From contig NZ_RXMA01000015.1 of assembly GCF_003966125.1 (NCBI RefSeq), positions 12,254 to 76,253 of the forward strand: a DNA stretch of 64,000 nt, given 5' to 3'. A model generated the notes under the pieces. That model saw nothing but the letters and a program-made list of their open reading frames with translations. It ran no database searches and was not told the origin of the DNA. Each line of letters begins with the position of its first letter. Positions within the stretch are counted from its first letter, which is position 1. Origin of the DNA: Azospirillum griseum (GTDB lineage: Bacteria > Pseudomonadota > Alphaproteobacteria > Azospirillales > Azospirillaceae). Of the stretch, positions 27,150 through 35,295 are shown piece by piece. The position numbers and the translations under genes are program-made.

Positions 27150-28280
27150 TCAGATCGGCTGCGCCAGCGCCATCATCGACGCGCGCATGATGGCGGCGTG
27201 TTCGGCCTTGTCGCCCCCGGCGATCTCGATCTCGCCCAGGCGGCGGGAATTTTCGACGACCATGCGGCAGCGCTCCCAACGGCGGGCCTGGAACGCCTCC
27301 AGCCCGGCGGCGAGGGCGTCGGCGCGCGCCACCTCCTCGGCCAGCACCAGGGCGTCCTCGATGCCGATGCAGGCCCCGGAGGCGAGGTGCGGCGTGGTGG
27401 CGTGCACGGCGTCGCCGATCAGCACCACCCGGCCCTTGTGCCAGGGCTGCGGGACCAGCAGGCCTTCCAACGGGCGGTAGACGATGTGGGAATCCGCCGT
27501 CAGTTGGCCGCGCATCCACTGCACCAGCGGGGCCGGAAACGGGGCCAGCAGGCCATCGAGCAGCGTCAGGAAGCGGTTCGGCTCGATGAAGCTGTTCTCG
27601 GCGCGGTTTTCGGTGATGAACAGATACATCTCTTCGCGCGACACCGGGTTGACGCCAACCTTGATCTGCGGGCCGATCCACATGATGCAGCGCTCGACCT
27701 CCGCCGGGCGCGGCAGCACGGCGCGCCACACCCCTTGCCCGCTGTAGGCGGGGGCCGGGGCGTCGGGGAACACCGTTGTGCGGACCTTGGAATACAGGCC
27801 GTCGGCCCCGATCACCAGATCGTAGCGGCCCGTCGTTCCATCGGTGAAGGCGACCGTCACGCCGTCGGCGTCCTGGTCGATCGCCGCGAAGCTGCAGCCC
27901 AGCCGCACCGAGGTCCCCGACGCGCGGGTGGCGTCGGCCAGGATGCGGGCCAGGGCCGGGCGCATGATGCCACCACCGCCCGGAACCTCGGGACCGGCCA
28001 CGCGCGGGGTGGGCAGGGTGGCCAGATGGGTGCCGTCGGGGGTGCAGGCGTCCACCCCGTCGCTGGCGGCCCCTTCCTCCAGGAAGCGGTCGAGAACGCC
28101 AAGCTGGCGGAAGGCGCGCAGGGTGGCCCCGCCGATGCTGATGCCAGCGCCGTAGGAGCGCCAGCCCGCATCGATCTCGACCAGATCGACCGCCACGCCC
28201 CGCTTGCGCAGTTCGATGGCCGCCGCCATGCCGGAAAACCCGCCACCGATGACAAGCGCCTTCTGAACGACCGACGTCAT
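27150..28280 (-). CDS. FAD-dependent aromatic monooxygenase (PHBH fold)
   Basis: The 376-residue flavoprotein hydroxylase has the dinucleotide motif GGGFSGMAAAI (about 12-22) and the second FAD motif VLIGDAVHATTPHLASG (about 285-300). These place it with the 2-polyprenylphenol/salicylate/6-hydroxynicotinate 3-monooxygenase type. It would add a hydroxyl to an aromatic ring using NAD(P)H and O2, preparing it for the neighbouring dioxygenase. It starts with AAGGA 7 nt upstream and overlaps the Rieske gene's stop (ATGA). Confidence 0.86.
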   Translation of the reverse strand: MTSVVQKALVIGGGFSGMAAAIELRKRGVAVDLVEIDAGWRSYGAGISIGGATLRAFRQLGVLDRFLEEGAASDGVDACTPDGTHLATLPTPRVAGPEVPGGGGIMRPALARILADATRASGTSVRLGCSFAAIDQDADGVTVAFTDGTTGRYDLVIGADGLYSKVRTTVFPDAPAPAYSGQGVWRAVLPRPAEVERCIMWIGPQIKVGVNPVSREEMYLFITENRAENSFIEPNRFLTLLDGLLAPFPAPLVQWMRGQLTADSHIVYRPLEGLLVPQPWHKGRVVLIGDAVHATTPHLASGACIGIEDALVLAEEVARADALAAGLEAFQARRWERCRMVVENSRRLGEIEIAGGDKAEHAAIMRASMMALAQPI

Positions 28281-28663
28281 GATGCTGTCCTTAAATCCAG
28301 GGCGTCGCGCGGAACCAGCAGCAGGCCGTCCGCGCGACGGATGAGAGGGAGGGATTGCAGCGACTGGCCCGGACAGGGTCCATGAACGCAGTCGCCGGTG
28401 TCGATGTCAAACCGCGCGCCGTGGGCGTAACAGACGATGTGGCCGCCGTCGGGGCTGAGATAGCCATCCTTGCGCCACGCCATCGGCGCGCCCGGCCAAT
28501 GCGGGCACCGGTTGCGGTAGGCCCGCAGCGTGTCGCCGCGCCGCACGACGAACAGGGCGTCGCGCCCCTGTCCGAGCGGATCGAACCCACGCGCGCCGTT
28601 GGGCGGCAGCTCGTCCACCCGGCACAGCGGTACCGGATGCAGGGCCTGCGGCGCGCCGTCCAT
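28277..28663 (-). CDS. Rieske [2Fe-2S] ferredoxin-like protein
   Basis: The 128-residue protein has a complete Rieske site, CPHWPGAP near residue 50 and CYAHGA near 78 (C-x-H...C-x2-H). It is small enough to be an electron carrier rather than an oxygenase alpha subunit. It is not followed by a ring-hydroxylating oxygenase here, so its partner may be the adjacent flavin monooxygenase or an enzyme elsewhere. The start at 28663 is 9 bp after the VOC gene, and its end overlaps the monooxygenase gene by 4 bp. No signal peptide. Confidence 0.8.
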   Translation of the reverse strand: MDGAPQALHPVPLCRVDELPPNGARGFDPLGQGRDALFVVRRGDTLRAYRNRCPHWPGAPMAWRKDGYLSPDGGHIVCYAHGARFDIDTGDCVHGPCPGQSLQSLPLIRRADGLLLVPRDALDLRTAS

Positions 28664-28671
28664 CGTCGGCC

Positions 28672-29619
28672 TCACGCCGTCTTGGCCGGGGGCGGGCCGC
28701 TGGGGAACCACAGCTCGCGGGCCTGGAACAGGAAGACTTGCGAGCTGTCGGCGTTGGCCTCCGCCTCGCGCGCCACCCAATCGGCGTCGTGGTGGTCCAT
28801 GTCGGCGTCGTATTCGACGTGGCAGCCGAACGGGCTGTTGAAATACCAGAACCAGTTCGACCCGAAGATGTGGCGGCCCGGCCCCCAGAAGGATTGATAG
28901 CCCAGCTCCACCATGCGCCGCCCCGCCGCCAGAACCTCGGTCGGGCCGCCCATGTGGAAGGTGAAATGCTCGCACCCCTGAAGGAAGGGCGGGGTCTGGA
29001 TCATGAACAGCGTGTGGTGGTCGCGGCACCCCGCCGGGCGCATGAAGGGGCCGACCTTGGTGAAACGGTCGGTGGTGACGAAGCCCAGACGGTCGGCGTA
29101 GAACGCCTCCGCCTTCGCCACGTCGGGCACGAAATAGACGACGTGCGAGAGGGAGCGCGGCTTGGGCGGCGGGGCGTTCGTGTCCACGCCCAGCGCGTTG
29201 ACCGGGCGTTGCGCCGACACGCCCGGCGCGTTGGCGGCCTCCGCCGCGAAGGTCAGCGGGCGGGGCGTGCTGACGCGGAACCCCAACGCGAAGCCCAGAT
29301 CGTCCACCGATTCCAGCGACCCGTCGGCCAGCCAGCGCACCGCGCGGTCGCGGCCCAGCTCCGCCGCGATGGCGTCGAGCGTGGCGGCTTCGGCGACGCC
29401 GTAGATGGTTTTGCGCAGGGTGCTGGCGGTCGGCAGCGGCGGCGGCAGGGACGGATCGTCCCGGCGGGCCAGCAGGATGGCGGTTCCGTCCAGCCCCTCG
29501 AACCGCCCGCCGTCCGGGCCGGTGTCGACCGGCGTCAGGCCGTAATCGATCAGGTAGCGCGCGCAATCGGCCACGTCGTCGACGCCGAAGACCAGCGCGT
29601 CAAGTCCCACAATGTTCAT
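28672..29619 (-). CDS. Two-domain VOC extradiol-type dioxygenase
   Basis: The 315-residue protein has two vicinal-oxygen-chelate domains (about 1-120 and 155-280). The C-terminal one shows the type I extradiol iron triad: His159 in SHVVYFV, His201/202 in DHHTLFM and Glu269 in CHVEYDAD. It probably cleaves a catechol-like ring next to a hydroxyl pair. I chose ATG 29619, with AGGGGA at 6-7 nt upstream; the longer frame to 29730 adds a non-conserved tail inside the neighbouring gene's end region. It sits between the hydrolase gene and the Rieske gene, consistent with hydroxylation, ring cleavage and hydrolysis in one pathway. Confidence 0.82.
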   Translation of the reverse strand: MNIVGLDALVFGVDDVADCARYLIDYGLTPVDTGPDGGRFEGLDGTAILLARRDDPSLPPPLPTASTLRKTIYGVAEAATLDAIAAELGRDRAVRWLADGSLESVDDLGFALGFRVSTPRPLTFAAEAANAPGVSAQRPVNALGVDTNAPPPKPRSLSHVVYFVPDVAKAEAFYADRLGFVTTDRFTKVGPFMRPAGCRDHHTLFMIQTPPFLQGCEHFTFHMGGPTEVLAAGRRMVELGYQSFWGPGRHIFGSNWFWYFNSPFGCHVEYDADMDHHDADWVAREAEANADSSQVFLFQARELWFPSGPPPAKTA

Positions 29620-29635
29620 CGGGTGTCCCCTGCCG

Positions 29636-30796
29636 TCAAAGTGCCGTGCGACCGCCGAGTGTTTCGGCAACCCAATCGGCGATGTAATGGCCAGCGTTGA
29701 TGCTGTTGTCGAAACTGGAATGCTGAACACCGCCTTCGCGGTCGGTGAAGATCTTCAGCTCGCGCTTGGGGCTGTTCACCAACTGCTCGTAGGTGCGGTG
29801 CGCCCATTTCAGCGGGATTTGCGAATCCTTTTCGCCGTGCGTCACCAGGAACGGAACCGTGATCCGGTCGAGCACGCCGTCGAGATGGACGTTTTCGGCG
29901 ATGCGCATGAAATCGTCGAGGTCCGTCGCCCCCCACACCCATTGGACATGCGCCCAATAATGGGGAACCGGGAAATTGCCCTCGCGCTCCAGACGGCGCT
30001 TTTGCACGTCGCGCCAATCATGGTTGGCCCCCCACACCACGCCGCAGGCAAAGCGCGGCTCGAAGGCGACGGCGCGCGGGCAGTAATAGCCGCCCAGCGA
30101 CACCCCTTCCAGACCGATGCGGGTGGGATCGACCTCGGACCGGGTTTCCAGCCAATCGACGACGCGGCTGGCCCAATGCTCGCTGTCGTACCGCGCGGTC
30201 AACCCCTGAAGGCGCAGCGCCTCGCCCGTGCCCGGCTGGTCAACGATGAGGGAGGAGACGCCGCGCTTGGCCAGCCAGGCGGGCAGCCCGACCCGGTATT
30301 TCATCTCCTTGGTCGAATCCAGCCCGTTCACCTGGACCAGCAGCGGGGCCGGACCAGGACCACCCGGTGCGCGCACATACAGGGCCGACAGATGGGTGTC
30401 GCCATAGGGGATCTCGACGCGCTCGCAGTTTTCCCCCGACAGCGCCACCCCCTTCTGAAACAGATCCAGGTGACGGCGGTACAGCGCCACCCGCCCCGGC
30501 GTGCCATGGGCCTGCAACCGTTCGCAGGTGATCAGGTAGGTGGCCGCGCGGCTGTATTTCTCGCCAGCCGACAGCAAGCGGCCCTGCTGCTCGTCCTCCG
30601 CCGCCAACCCGCAGAGCTTGTCCGCCATGGTTTCCCAGACATCGCGGAACGCCTGGGTTCCGGTGGCGTCGGGCTGCTTGGCGGCCTCCTGCAACGGCCC
30701 GCACATCTCCGCGATCTCGCCGATGCGGGCGCCCATTTCCAAGGCGAGGTTGATGGACAGGTCCCAGCCATAGTTGGTGGGGAAGTATCGAAACAT
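29636..30796 (-). CDS. Alpha/beta hydrolase resembling 2,6-dihydroxypseudooxynicotine (C-C) hydrolase
   Basis: The 386-residue protein has a helical N-terminal domain (about 1-120) and an alpha/beta-hydrolase core. The likely triad is Ser233 in GVSLGG, Asp324 in HGEKDSQIP and His359 in VQHSS; NGLDSTKE near 158-165 is the oxyanion-side motif of the FrsA/DHPON-hydrolase group. Members cleave a C-C bond in 1,3-diketone-like side chains. ATG 30796 was chosen because AGGA lies 6 nt upstream; the in-frame ATG at 30817 has none. It fits hydrolysis of a side chain or ring-fission product in this cluster. Confidence 0.8.
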   Translation of the reverse strand: MFRYFPTNYGWDLSINLALEMGARIGEIAEMCGPLQEAAKQPDATGTQAFRDVWETMADKLCGLAAEDEQQGRLLSAGEKYSRAATYLITCERLQAHGTPGRVALYRRHLDLFQKGVALSGENCERVEIPYGDTHLSALYVRAPGGPGPAPLLVQVNGLDSTKEMKYRVGLPAWLAKRGVSSLIVDQPGTGEALRLQGLTARYDSEHWASRVVDWLETRSEVDPTRIGLEGVSLGGYYCPRAVAFEPRFACGVVWGANHDWRDVQKRRLEREGNFPVPHYWAHVQWVWGATDLDDFMRIAENVHLDGVLDRITVPFLVTHGEKDSQIPLKWAHRTYEQLVNSPKRELKIFTDREGGVQHSSFDNSINAGHYIADWVAETLGGRTAL

Positions 30797-30866
30797 GGGA
30801 TCCTCGGGAAAGGTCATTTCGGTGGGCGCGGCCGGGGGTTGGGGGCCGCCCGGCCGCTGGACCGGG

Positions 30867-32225
30867 TCAGCGCACGCCTTCGCCCGCCATGGCGTCCGGC
30901 GTGAACACCCGATCCGGGAAGGGCGGCTTCACGGCGTAATGGACCGGTTGGGCGTTGTAGAGGTTGGCGACATAGGCCGACCCGCCCAGCAGATCGTTCA
31001 TCCCGAACGCGGCGGTGACGGTGCCCGGCAGATCGGGGGCGACGAAGGTTTGCGTCCACAAGGTGCGCCACAACTGGCCGTTCGCGTCCCAGCGGTCGGC
31101 CAGCACGCAGGCCCAGGTGTCCTCGTCGCAGTAATAGCGGCTGCGCGTCGCCTGGTGACGGGCACCGGCCCGCAGCGTCGCCTCCACCACCCACACCCGG
31201 TGCAGCTCCCACCGCACATGGTCGGGGTTGAGATGGTGCGCGCCCAACACCGCCTCGTCCTTTTGCGGCTGAAGCAGGCGGTTGCCGTTGTAGGGGATGT
31301 ACATCTCCTGCTTGCCCAACAGCTTCCAATCGAAGCGGTCGAGACGCCCGGTGAAGGTTTCGAGTTCGTCGAAGGTCATCACCCCCGCCGTCGCCGGGGC
31401 TGGGGTGTCGCAGCACGGGTTGGGCAGCTTGCGCACGCGGCGCTGGCCGGTCAGATAGACCCAGCTTTGCGATTTGGATCCGTCGATCTGCTCGCGCCCG
31501 ACGATGGCCTCGCCCGCGCGGATCGGCGGGCCGTTGTTGACCAGCCGGACCATCCAATATTCGCCGCGCTTGGCGAACTCCTCCGGCGAACCGTCGGGCA
31601 GGTAATAGGGCATCTGCTGGTCGGCGGCCCCGACCGTGGTCAGCACGGCGTTGCCGGCGCTGGTCAACTGGTATTGCGTGACCTGCCACTGGGCGGCGGT
31701 GCCGCGCCACCGCAGGATGTGATTCCACATCACCTCCGCGCCCGAGGACGGGATGGGGAAGGGCACGCCGCCGTAAGCCCCTTCGACCAGATCGCCGTTC
31801 AGGCGGGCGCGGGTGGCGTTCTTGGCGGTGTTGTCATAGACCCATTGCGGTGCCGCAGCGGTGCGGTGGGTCTTGTAGACGTCGATCCGAAAGCTGTCGG
31901 GGTATTTGGCCAGCATGGCCTTGGCCCCGTCGGTCAGCTTGTCGGCGTACTGGCCGACGTTCTTCTGGCTGATCGAGAACAGCGGCTTTTCGTCCTTGAA
32001 CGGGTCGCCGCGCCGCCCGCCGGGAACGTCGCCCGCGATCGGGGTGGTGTGGCCGCCGGTCCAGGCGGGGATGGTCCCGTCCTTGTTGCCCGCCTTTTCC
32101 GCGCCGAACGGGGTCAGGCTGGTTTTCAGCTTGGCCGCCGCGTCGGCCGACACCTGCGCGACGGCCGGACCAGCCAGGCAGAGCGCCGCGACCATGGCGG
32201 CGCACAGGGGATAACGCGTCTGCAT
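30867..32225 (-). CDS. DUF1329 exported protein
   Basis: The 452-residue protein has a clear signal peptide (residues 1-24, ending AVAQ). It matches the DUF1329 family by the early KTSLTPFGAEKAGNKDGTI block and the middle YNGNRLLQP region. The fold is LolB/LolA-like in related proteins, suggesting it holds lipid-like ligands in the periplasm or outer-membrane inner leaflet; this is inference. The start has AAGGAA 8 nt upstream. It is 12 bp after the DUF1302 gene, its regular genomic partner. Confidence 0.88.
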   Translation of the reverse strand: MQTRYPLCAAMVAALCLAGPAVAQVSADAAAKLKTSLTPFGAEKAGNKDGTIPAWTGGHTTPIAGDVPGGRRGDPFKDEKPLFSISQKNVGQYADKLTDGAKAMLAKYPDSFRIDVYKTHRTAAAPQWVYDNTAKNATRARLNGDLVEGAYGGVPFPIPSSGAEVMWNHILRWRGTAAQWQVTQYQLTSAGNAVLTTVGAADQQMPYYLPDGSPEEFAKRGEYWMVRLVNNGPPIRAGEAIVGREQIDGSKSQSWVYLTGQRRVRKLPNPCCDTPAPATAGVMTFDELETFTGRLDRFDWKLLGKQEMYIPYNGNRLLQPQKDEAVLGAHHLNPDHVRWELHRVWVVEATLRAGARHQATRSRYYCDEDTWACVLADRWDANGQLWRTLWTQTFVAPDLPGTVTAAFGMNDLLGGSAYVANLYNAQPVHYAVKPPFPDRVFTPDAMAGEGVR

Positions 32226-32237
32226 TCTGGGGGTTCC

Positions 32238-33911
32238 TTAAAAAGTCCGGCTGACCGTCAGGGCGACGAAATCGCGGTCCTTCAGCGATTGCTTGAAGGA
32301 GACGTGGTTCTGCGAGTCGACGAAGGTGCCTTCCGGGCCGAAATAGTGGGTGTAGCTGAGGCCCATCTGCCAGGTGTTCTCATAGACACCCTTCAGGCCG
32401 ATGCTGAGGTCGCCGACGCGGTTGCCGTTGACCGCCGTGCCCAGGGCGGCGGAATTGCCCATGCCAAAACCGAAACCGACCGGCACCGACAGATCCAAGC
32501 CGGGCAGCGCCTGCCGGTAGGACGGTTCATAGACCATGCGCAGGTTGCAGGCGTCGCGGTTGGCGTTGGGGTTCAGCGCGGCGGCGTTCTTCGTCACCTT
32601 CAGCACGCGGTTGCAGGCGAATTCGCCCAGGAACGAGGCCTCCTCCGCGACAAAGCTCGGCGGCAGGCTGGCCAGCCACGACACTTGCGCGTGGGCGGTG
32701 CGGCCCACGGCGTAGAGCGGGTTGCCGTCATTGTCGCCCGCCGCCGTCGGCCCGCCGAACCGGCTGGGCACGATGCCGAACAGATCGAGTTGGGCGTTGC
32801 TGGCCAACGGCATGTTGGTCCGCATCGAGGCTTCGCCCGCGATGTTGAAAATGCCGATGGTGTGGCTGAAGCTGGCCCCGACCGTGCGGATGTTTTCCGG
32901 ATAAACCCACAGGAATTGGCTGGGCACGCTGGTCCCGGTCATCAAGCCCCGGAAATAGGGTTGCGGCGACTTGTCGTGATACTGCATGGCGTACAGGCCA
33001 AAATCGGTCTCGCCGATCTGGAAACGCGCCTGGACGCCGCCCTGGCCGGAGTTCTTGGCGCGGATGTCGGCGGCGCGGGTGGCCCAGAAGGGACCGAAAT
33101 TCATCCGCTCCGCGCCCGCGCCGAAATTGTCCGACGCGGAAAAATAGCTGCCGGACCCGGCGAAGCGGTTTTCCTCCCACCGGAACTGATAATAGGCCCC
33201 GATCGACAGATCCGGCGAGATCTGCCATTGGCCGGACATCTGTTCGACCGGGCGGATCAGCTCCTTGAACTGGGTGTTCGGCACCGACTGCGCCTTGACG
33301 ATGTCAATGGGGGCCATGGCGGCGGCCACGCCGTTCGACCCGAAGAACAGGCTTTCACCCCATTGCAGGGCGTAGCGCCCGACGCGGAAGGAGGCGGTCG
33401 TGTCCTCGATGTTGACCTTGCCGAAGGCGAAGGCGTCCAGCAATTCGGCGTTGCGGCCGTGCAGGCGCTGCGTGTCCTTGGTGAAGCTGGTCGACGACAC
33501 CGACCGCTGGTTCGCGGTCCGGGGGGAATCGTTGTCGTTGGAGCGGTTGTAGACGGTGTCGTACCAGCCCGCCCCGCTGACGCGCACACCGAAGCCGCGA
33601 TACACCACGTCCAGTTCCGACAGCAGATCGACGCGGTTGGAAATCAACCCGCGATCGAAATTGCGGTCGCCGTCGTCAAAATTCGGCGATCCCTTCAGCG
33701 TGGACGACGCGTCCTTGACGCGGGCGGCGGCGCTGTATTTGGCCGTCGTGTCCCAGCGGATTTTGACCTCGGGGTTGCCGCTGTCGATTTCAAAAGCCTG
33801 CGCGGCCGGCAGGGCCAGAACGCTCCCCGCGCACAACGCCAGGGCGCAGACGATGGACCGGCGCGCCCGTCGCGCGCGCCGCTTTGCAACAGTCTTCACG
33901 AGACCCCCCAT
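32238..33911 (-). CDS. DUF1302 outer-membrane beta-barrel-like protein
   Basis: The 557-residue protein has a signal peptide (basic n-region, hydrophobic core, cleavage near AAQA-FEI). A long series of amphipathic beta strands ends in an aromatic C-terminal residue (TVSRTF), the typical outer-membrane barrel ending. DUF1302 proteins are porin-like and pair with DUF1329, YCF48 and RND genes in clusters for lipophilic substrates. It heads the twelve-gene minus-strand cluster. Start 33911 was chosen just before the basic n-region; no good ribosome site is visible, so an upstream start within 33953 is possible. Confidence 0.85.
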   Translation of the reverse strand: MGGLVKTVAKRRARRARRSIVCALALCAGSVLALPAAQAFEIDSGNPEVKIRWDTTAKYSAAARVKDASSTLKGSPNFDDGDRNFDRGLISNRVDLLSELDVVYRGFGVRVSGAGWYDTVYNRSNDNDSPRTANQRSVSSTSFTKDTQRLHGRNAELLDAFAFGKVNIEDTTASFRVGRYALQWGESLFFGSNGVAAAMAPIDIVKAQSVPNTQFKELIRPVEQMSGQWQISPDLSIGAYYQFRWEENRFAGSGSYFSASDNFGAGAERMNFGPFWATRAADIRAKNSGQGGVQARFQIGETDFGLYAMQYHDKSPQPYFRGLMTGTSVPSQFLWVYPENIRTVGASFSHTIGIFNIAGEASMRTNMPLASNAQLDLFGIVPSRFGGPTAAGDNDGNPLYAVGRTAHAQVSWLASLPPSFVAEEASFLGEFACNRVLKVTKNAAALNPNANRDACNLRMVYEPSYRQALPGLDLSVPVGFGFGMGNSAALGTAVNGNRVGDLSIGLKGVYENTWQMGLSYTHYFGPEGTFVDSQNHVSFKQSLKDRDFVALTVSRTF

Positions 33912-34336
33912 TGAATGATTGTGTCCAGGCAGCGGCCGCGCGCGACGGATCAATCACGACCGCGCGATGGGAAACACAACGCCGCTGGAACCATCAGCCC
34001 CCCAGAATCCGCAGGAAAACCGCAAGGATGTTCTGGGAATGTCCGGTTTCTTCAGAGTGTCTGGTGTGGTGATGTTTGATGGATTGTCATGGTTTGTCTC
34101 TTCCCTATGGATTTTGATTGAGACGCCGCTGCGTTGCCGGGATGGAAGACCGGGAGCAACTTGCGGGTTCGATTGTTGTTTCAAAAACCATAGAGGCAAA
34201 AAATTGCTTAGACGAATGATTATTTTCCATTTGACATATTGATACAGTGAATACCTTATGGGGGTACCCATCTCAAACGAGGATGGACAACCCCAGCAAT
34301 CCGTGTCCCCCAACGGTGTCGCGGTTCAGGAACGTC
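33912..34336. promoter_or_regulatory. Divergent control region between DUF1302 operon and NodD/LinR-like regulator
   Basis: This 425-bp gap is more AT-rich than the genes around it. It holds a perfect TTGACA at 34231-34236 with a weak CCTTAT -10-like hexamer 17 bp later (34254-34259), facing the regulator. TGATG/GGATTG/CATGG elements around 34063-34095 could be part of a LysR operator for the catabolic operon. I saw no gene, tRNA or terminator in it; the small frames present have no recognisable features. Confidence 0.5.
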
Positions 34337-35248
34337 ATGCGGTTCAAACGTCTGGATTTGAATCTTCTCGTCGCGCTCGACGCCCTGTTGCGGGAGCGGA
34401 ACGTCAGCCGGGCCGCCGACGGTCTGAACCTGTCGCAATCGGCGATGAGCAACGCGCTGGCCCGCCTGCGTGACTATTTCAACGACGATCTGCTGGTGCA
34501 GGTCGGGCGCAAGATGGAATTGACGCCGCAGGCCGAAAGCCTGGTGGAATCCGTGCGCGACATCCTGTTGCGGATCGACACCGCCATCGCCGTGCAGCCG
34601 GATTTCGTCCCGGCGGAGTCCAAACGAACCTTCACGCTGCTGGTGTCGGAATACACCACGACGGTGCTGATTCCCGCCCTGCTCTCGCTGGTGCACCGGG
34701 AGGCCGAACACATCGCCTTCCGCTTCCTGCCGCAGACCGGCTCGCCCGAAGCGATGCTGACCAGCGGCGACGCCGATCTGCTCATCATGCCGGAGGCGTT
34801 CATCCCGCCCGGCCATCCGTTCGAACCGCTGTACGAGGATGATTTCACGTGCGTGGTCTGGCGCGACAGCGCGGCGTTCGGCGACACCTTGAGCGTTGAC
34901 CAGTATCTGGCGGCCCTGCACATCATCACCGAATTCACCACGGCCCGCGTGTCCTACGAAGGCTGGTTCATCAAGCGCCATGGGGTGGAGCGGCGGATCG
35001 CGGCGATCACCCCCAGCTTTCTCACCCTGTGCCCGCTGGTGGTCGGGACCGATTGCGTCGCGACGGTGCATTCGCGCATCGCCCGGCAGGCCGCCCGCGC
35101 CCTGCCGATCCGCCTGCTTCCCACGCCGATGGAGATTCCCACGCTGGTGCAGACGGTGCAGTGGCACAAATACCGCTCGCAGGATCCCGGCCTGAAATGG
35201 CTGCGCCACCGCTTGCAGGAGGCCGCGCGCCTGATCCAGGCGCAATGA
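34337..35248 (+). CDS. LysR-family regulator, NodD/LinR-like
   Basis: The 303-residue protein starts with MRFKRLDLNLLVALDALL and RNVSRAADGLNLSQSAMSNA, the N-terminal pattern typical of the NodD/LinR/NagR branch of LysR proteins that respond to aromatic or flavonoid-like inducers. The effector domain has the usual length. ATG 34337 was chosen for AGGA about 5 nt upstream and the exact family N-terminus. It is divergent from the DUF1302-to-epimerase catabolic operon and is its likely activator. Confidence 0.88.
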   Translation: MRFKRLDLNLLVALDALLRERNVSRAADGLNLSQSAMSNALARLRDYFNDDLLVQVGRKMELTPQAESLVESVRDILLRIDTAIAVQPDFVPAESKRTFTLLVSEYTTTVLIPALLSLVHREAEHIAFRFLPQTGSPEAMLTSGDADLLIMPEAFIPPGHPFEPLYEDDFTCVVWRDSAAFGDTLSVDQYLAALHIITEFTTARVSYEGWFIKRHGVERRIAAITPSFLTLCPLVVGTDCVATVHSRIARQAARALPIRLLPTPMEIPTLVQTVQWHKYRSQDPGLKWLRHRLQEAARLIQAQ

Positions 35249-35295
35249 CGCAGCGGCATGCGCAATGAATGGGGAACGACGGTTGGGCAGTCCCA

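Noticed and set aside
34063-34110. Possible nod box for the NodD/LinR-like regulator
   Set aside because: ATC/GAT half-sites are present but the ATC-N9-GAT spacing is not met; only a generic operator can be suggested.
33919-34242. Small open frame in the AT-richer DUF1302/LysR gap
   Set aside because: No ribosome site, no recognisable domain and overlaps the expected promoters.
33912-34336. AT-rich gap as a possible horizontally acquired segment
   Set aside because: Lower GC is normal for a divergent promoter region and the gap carries no foreign gene or repeat.
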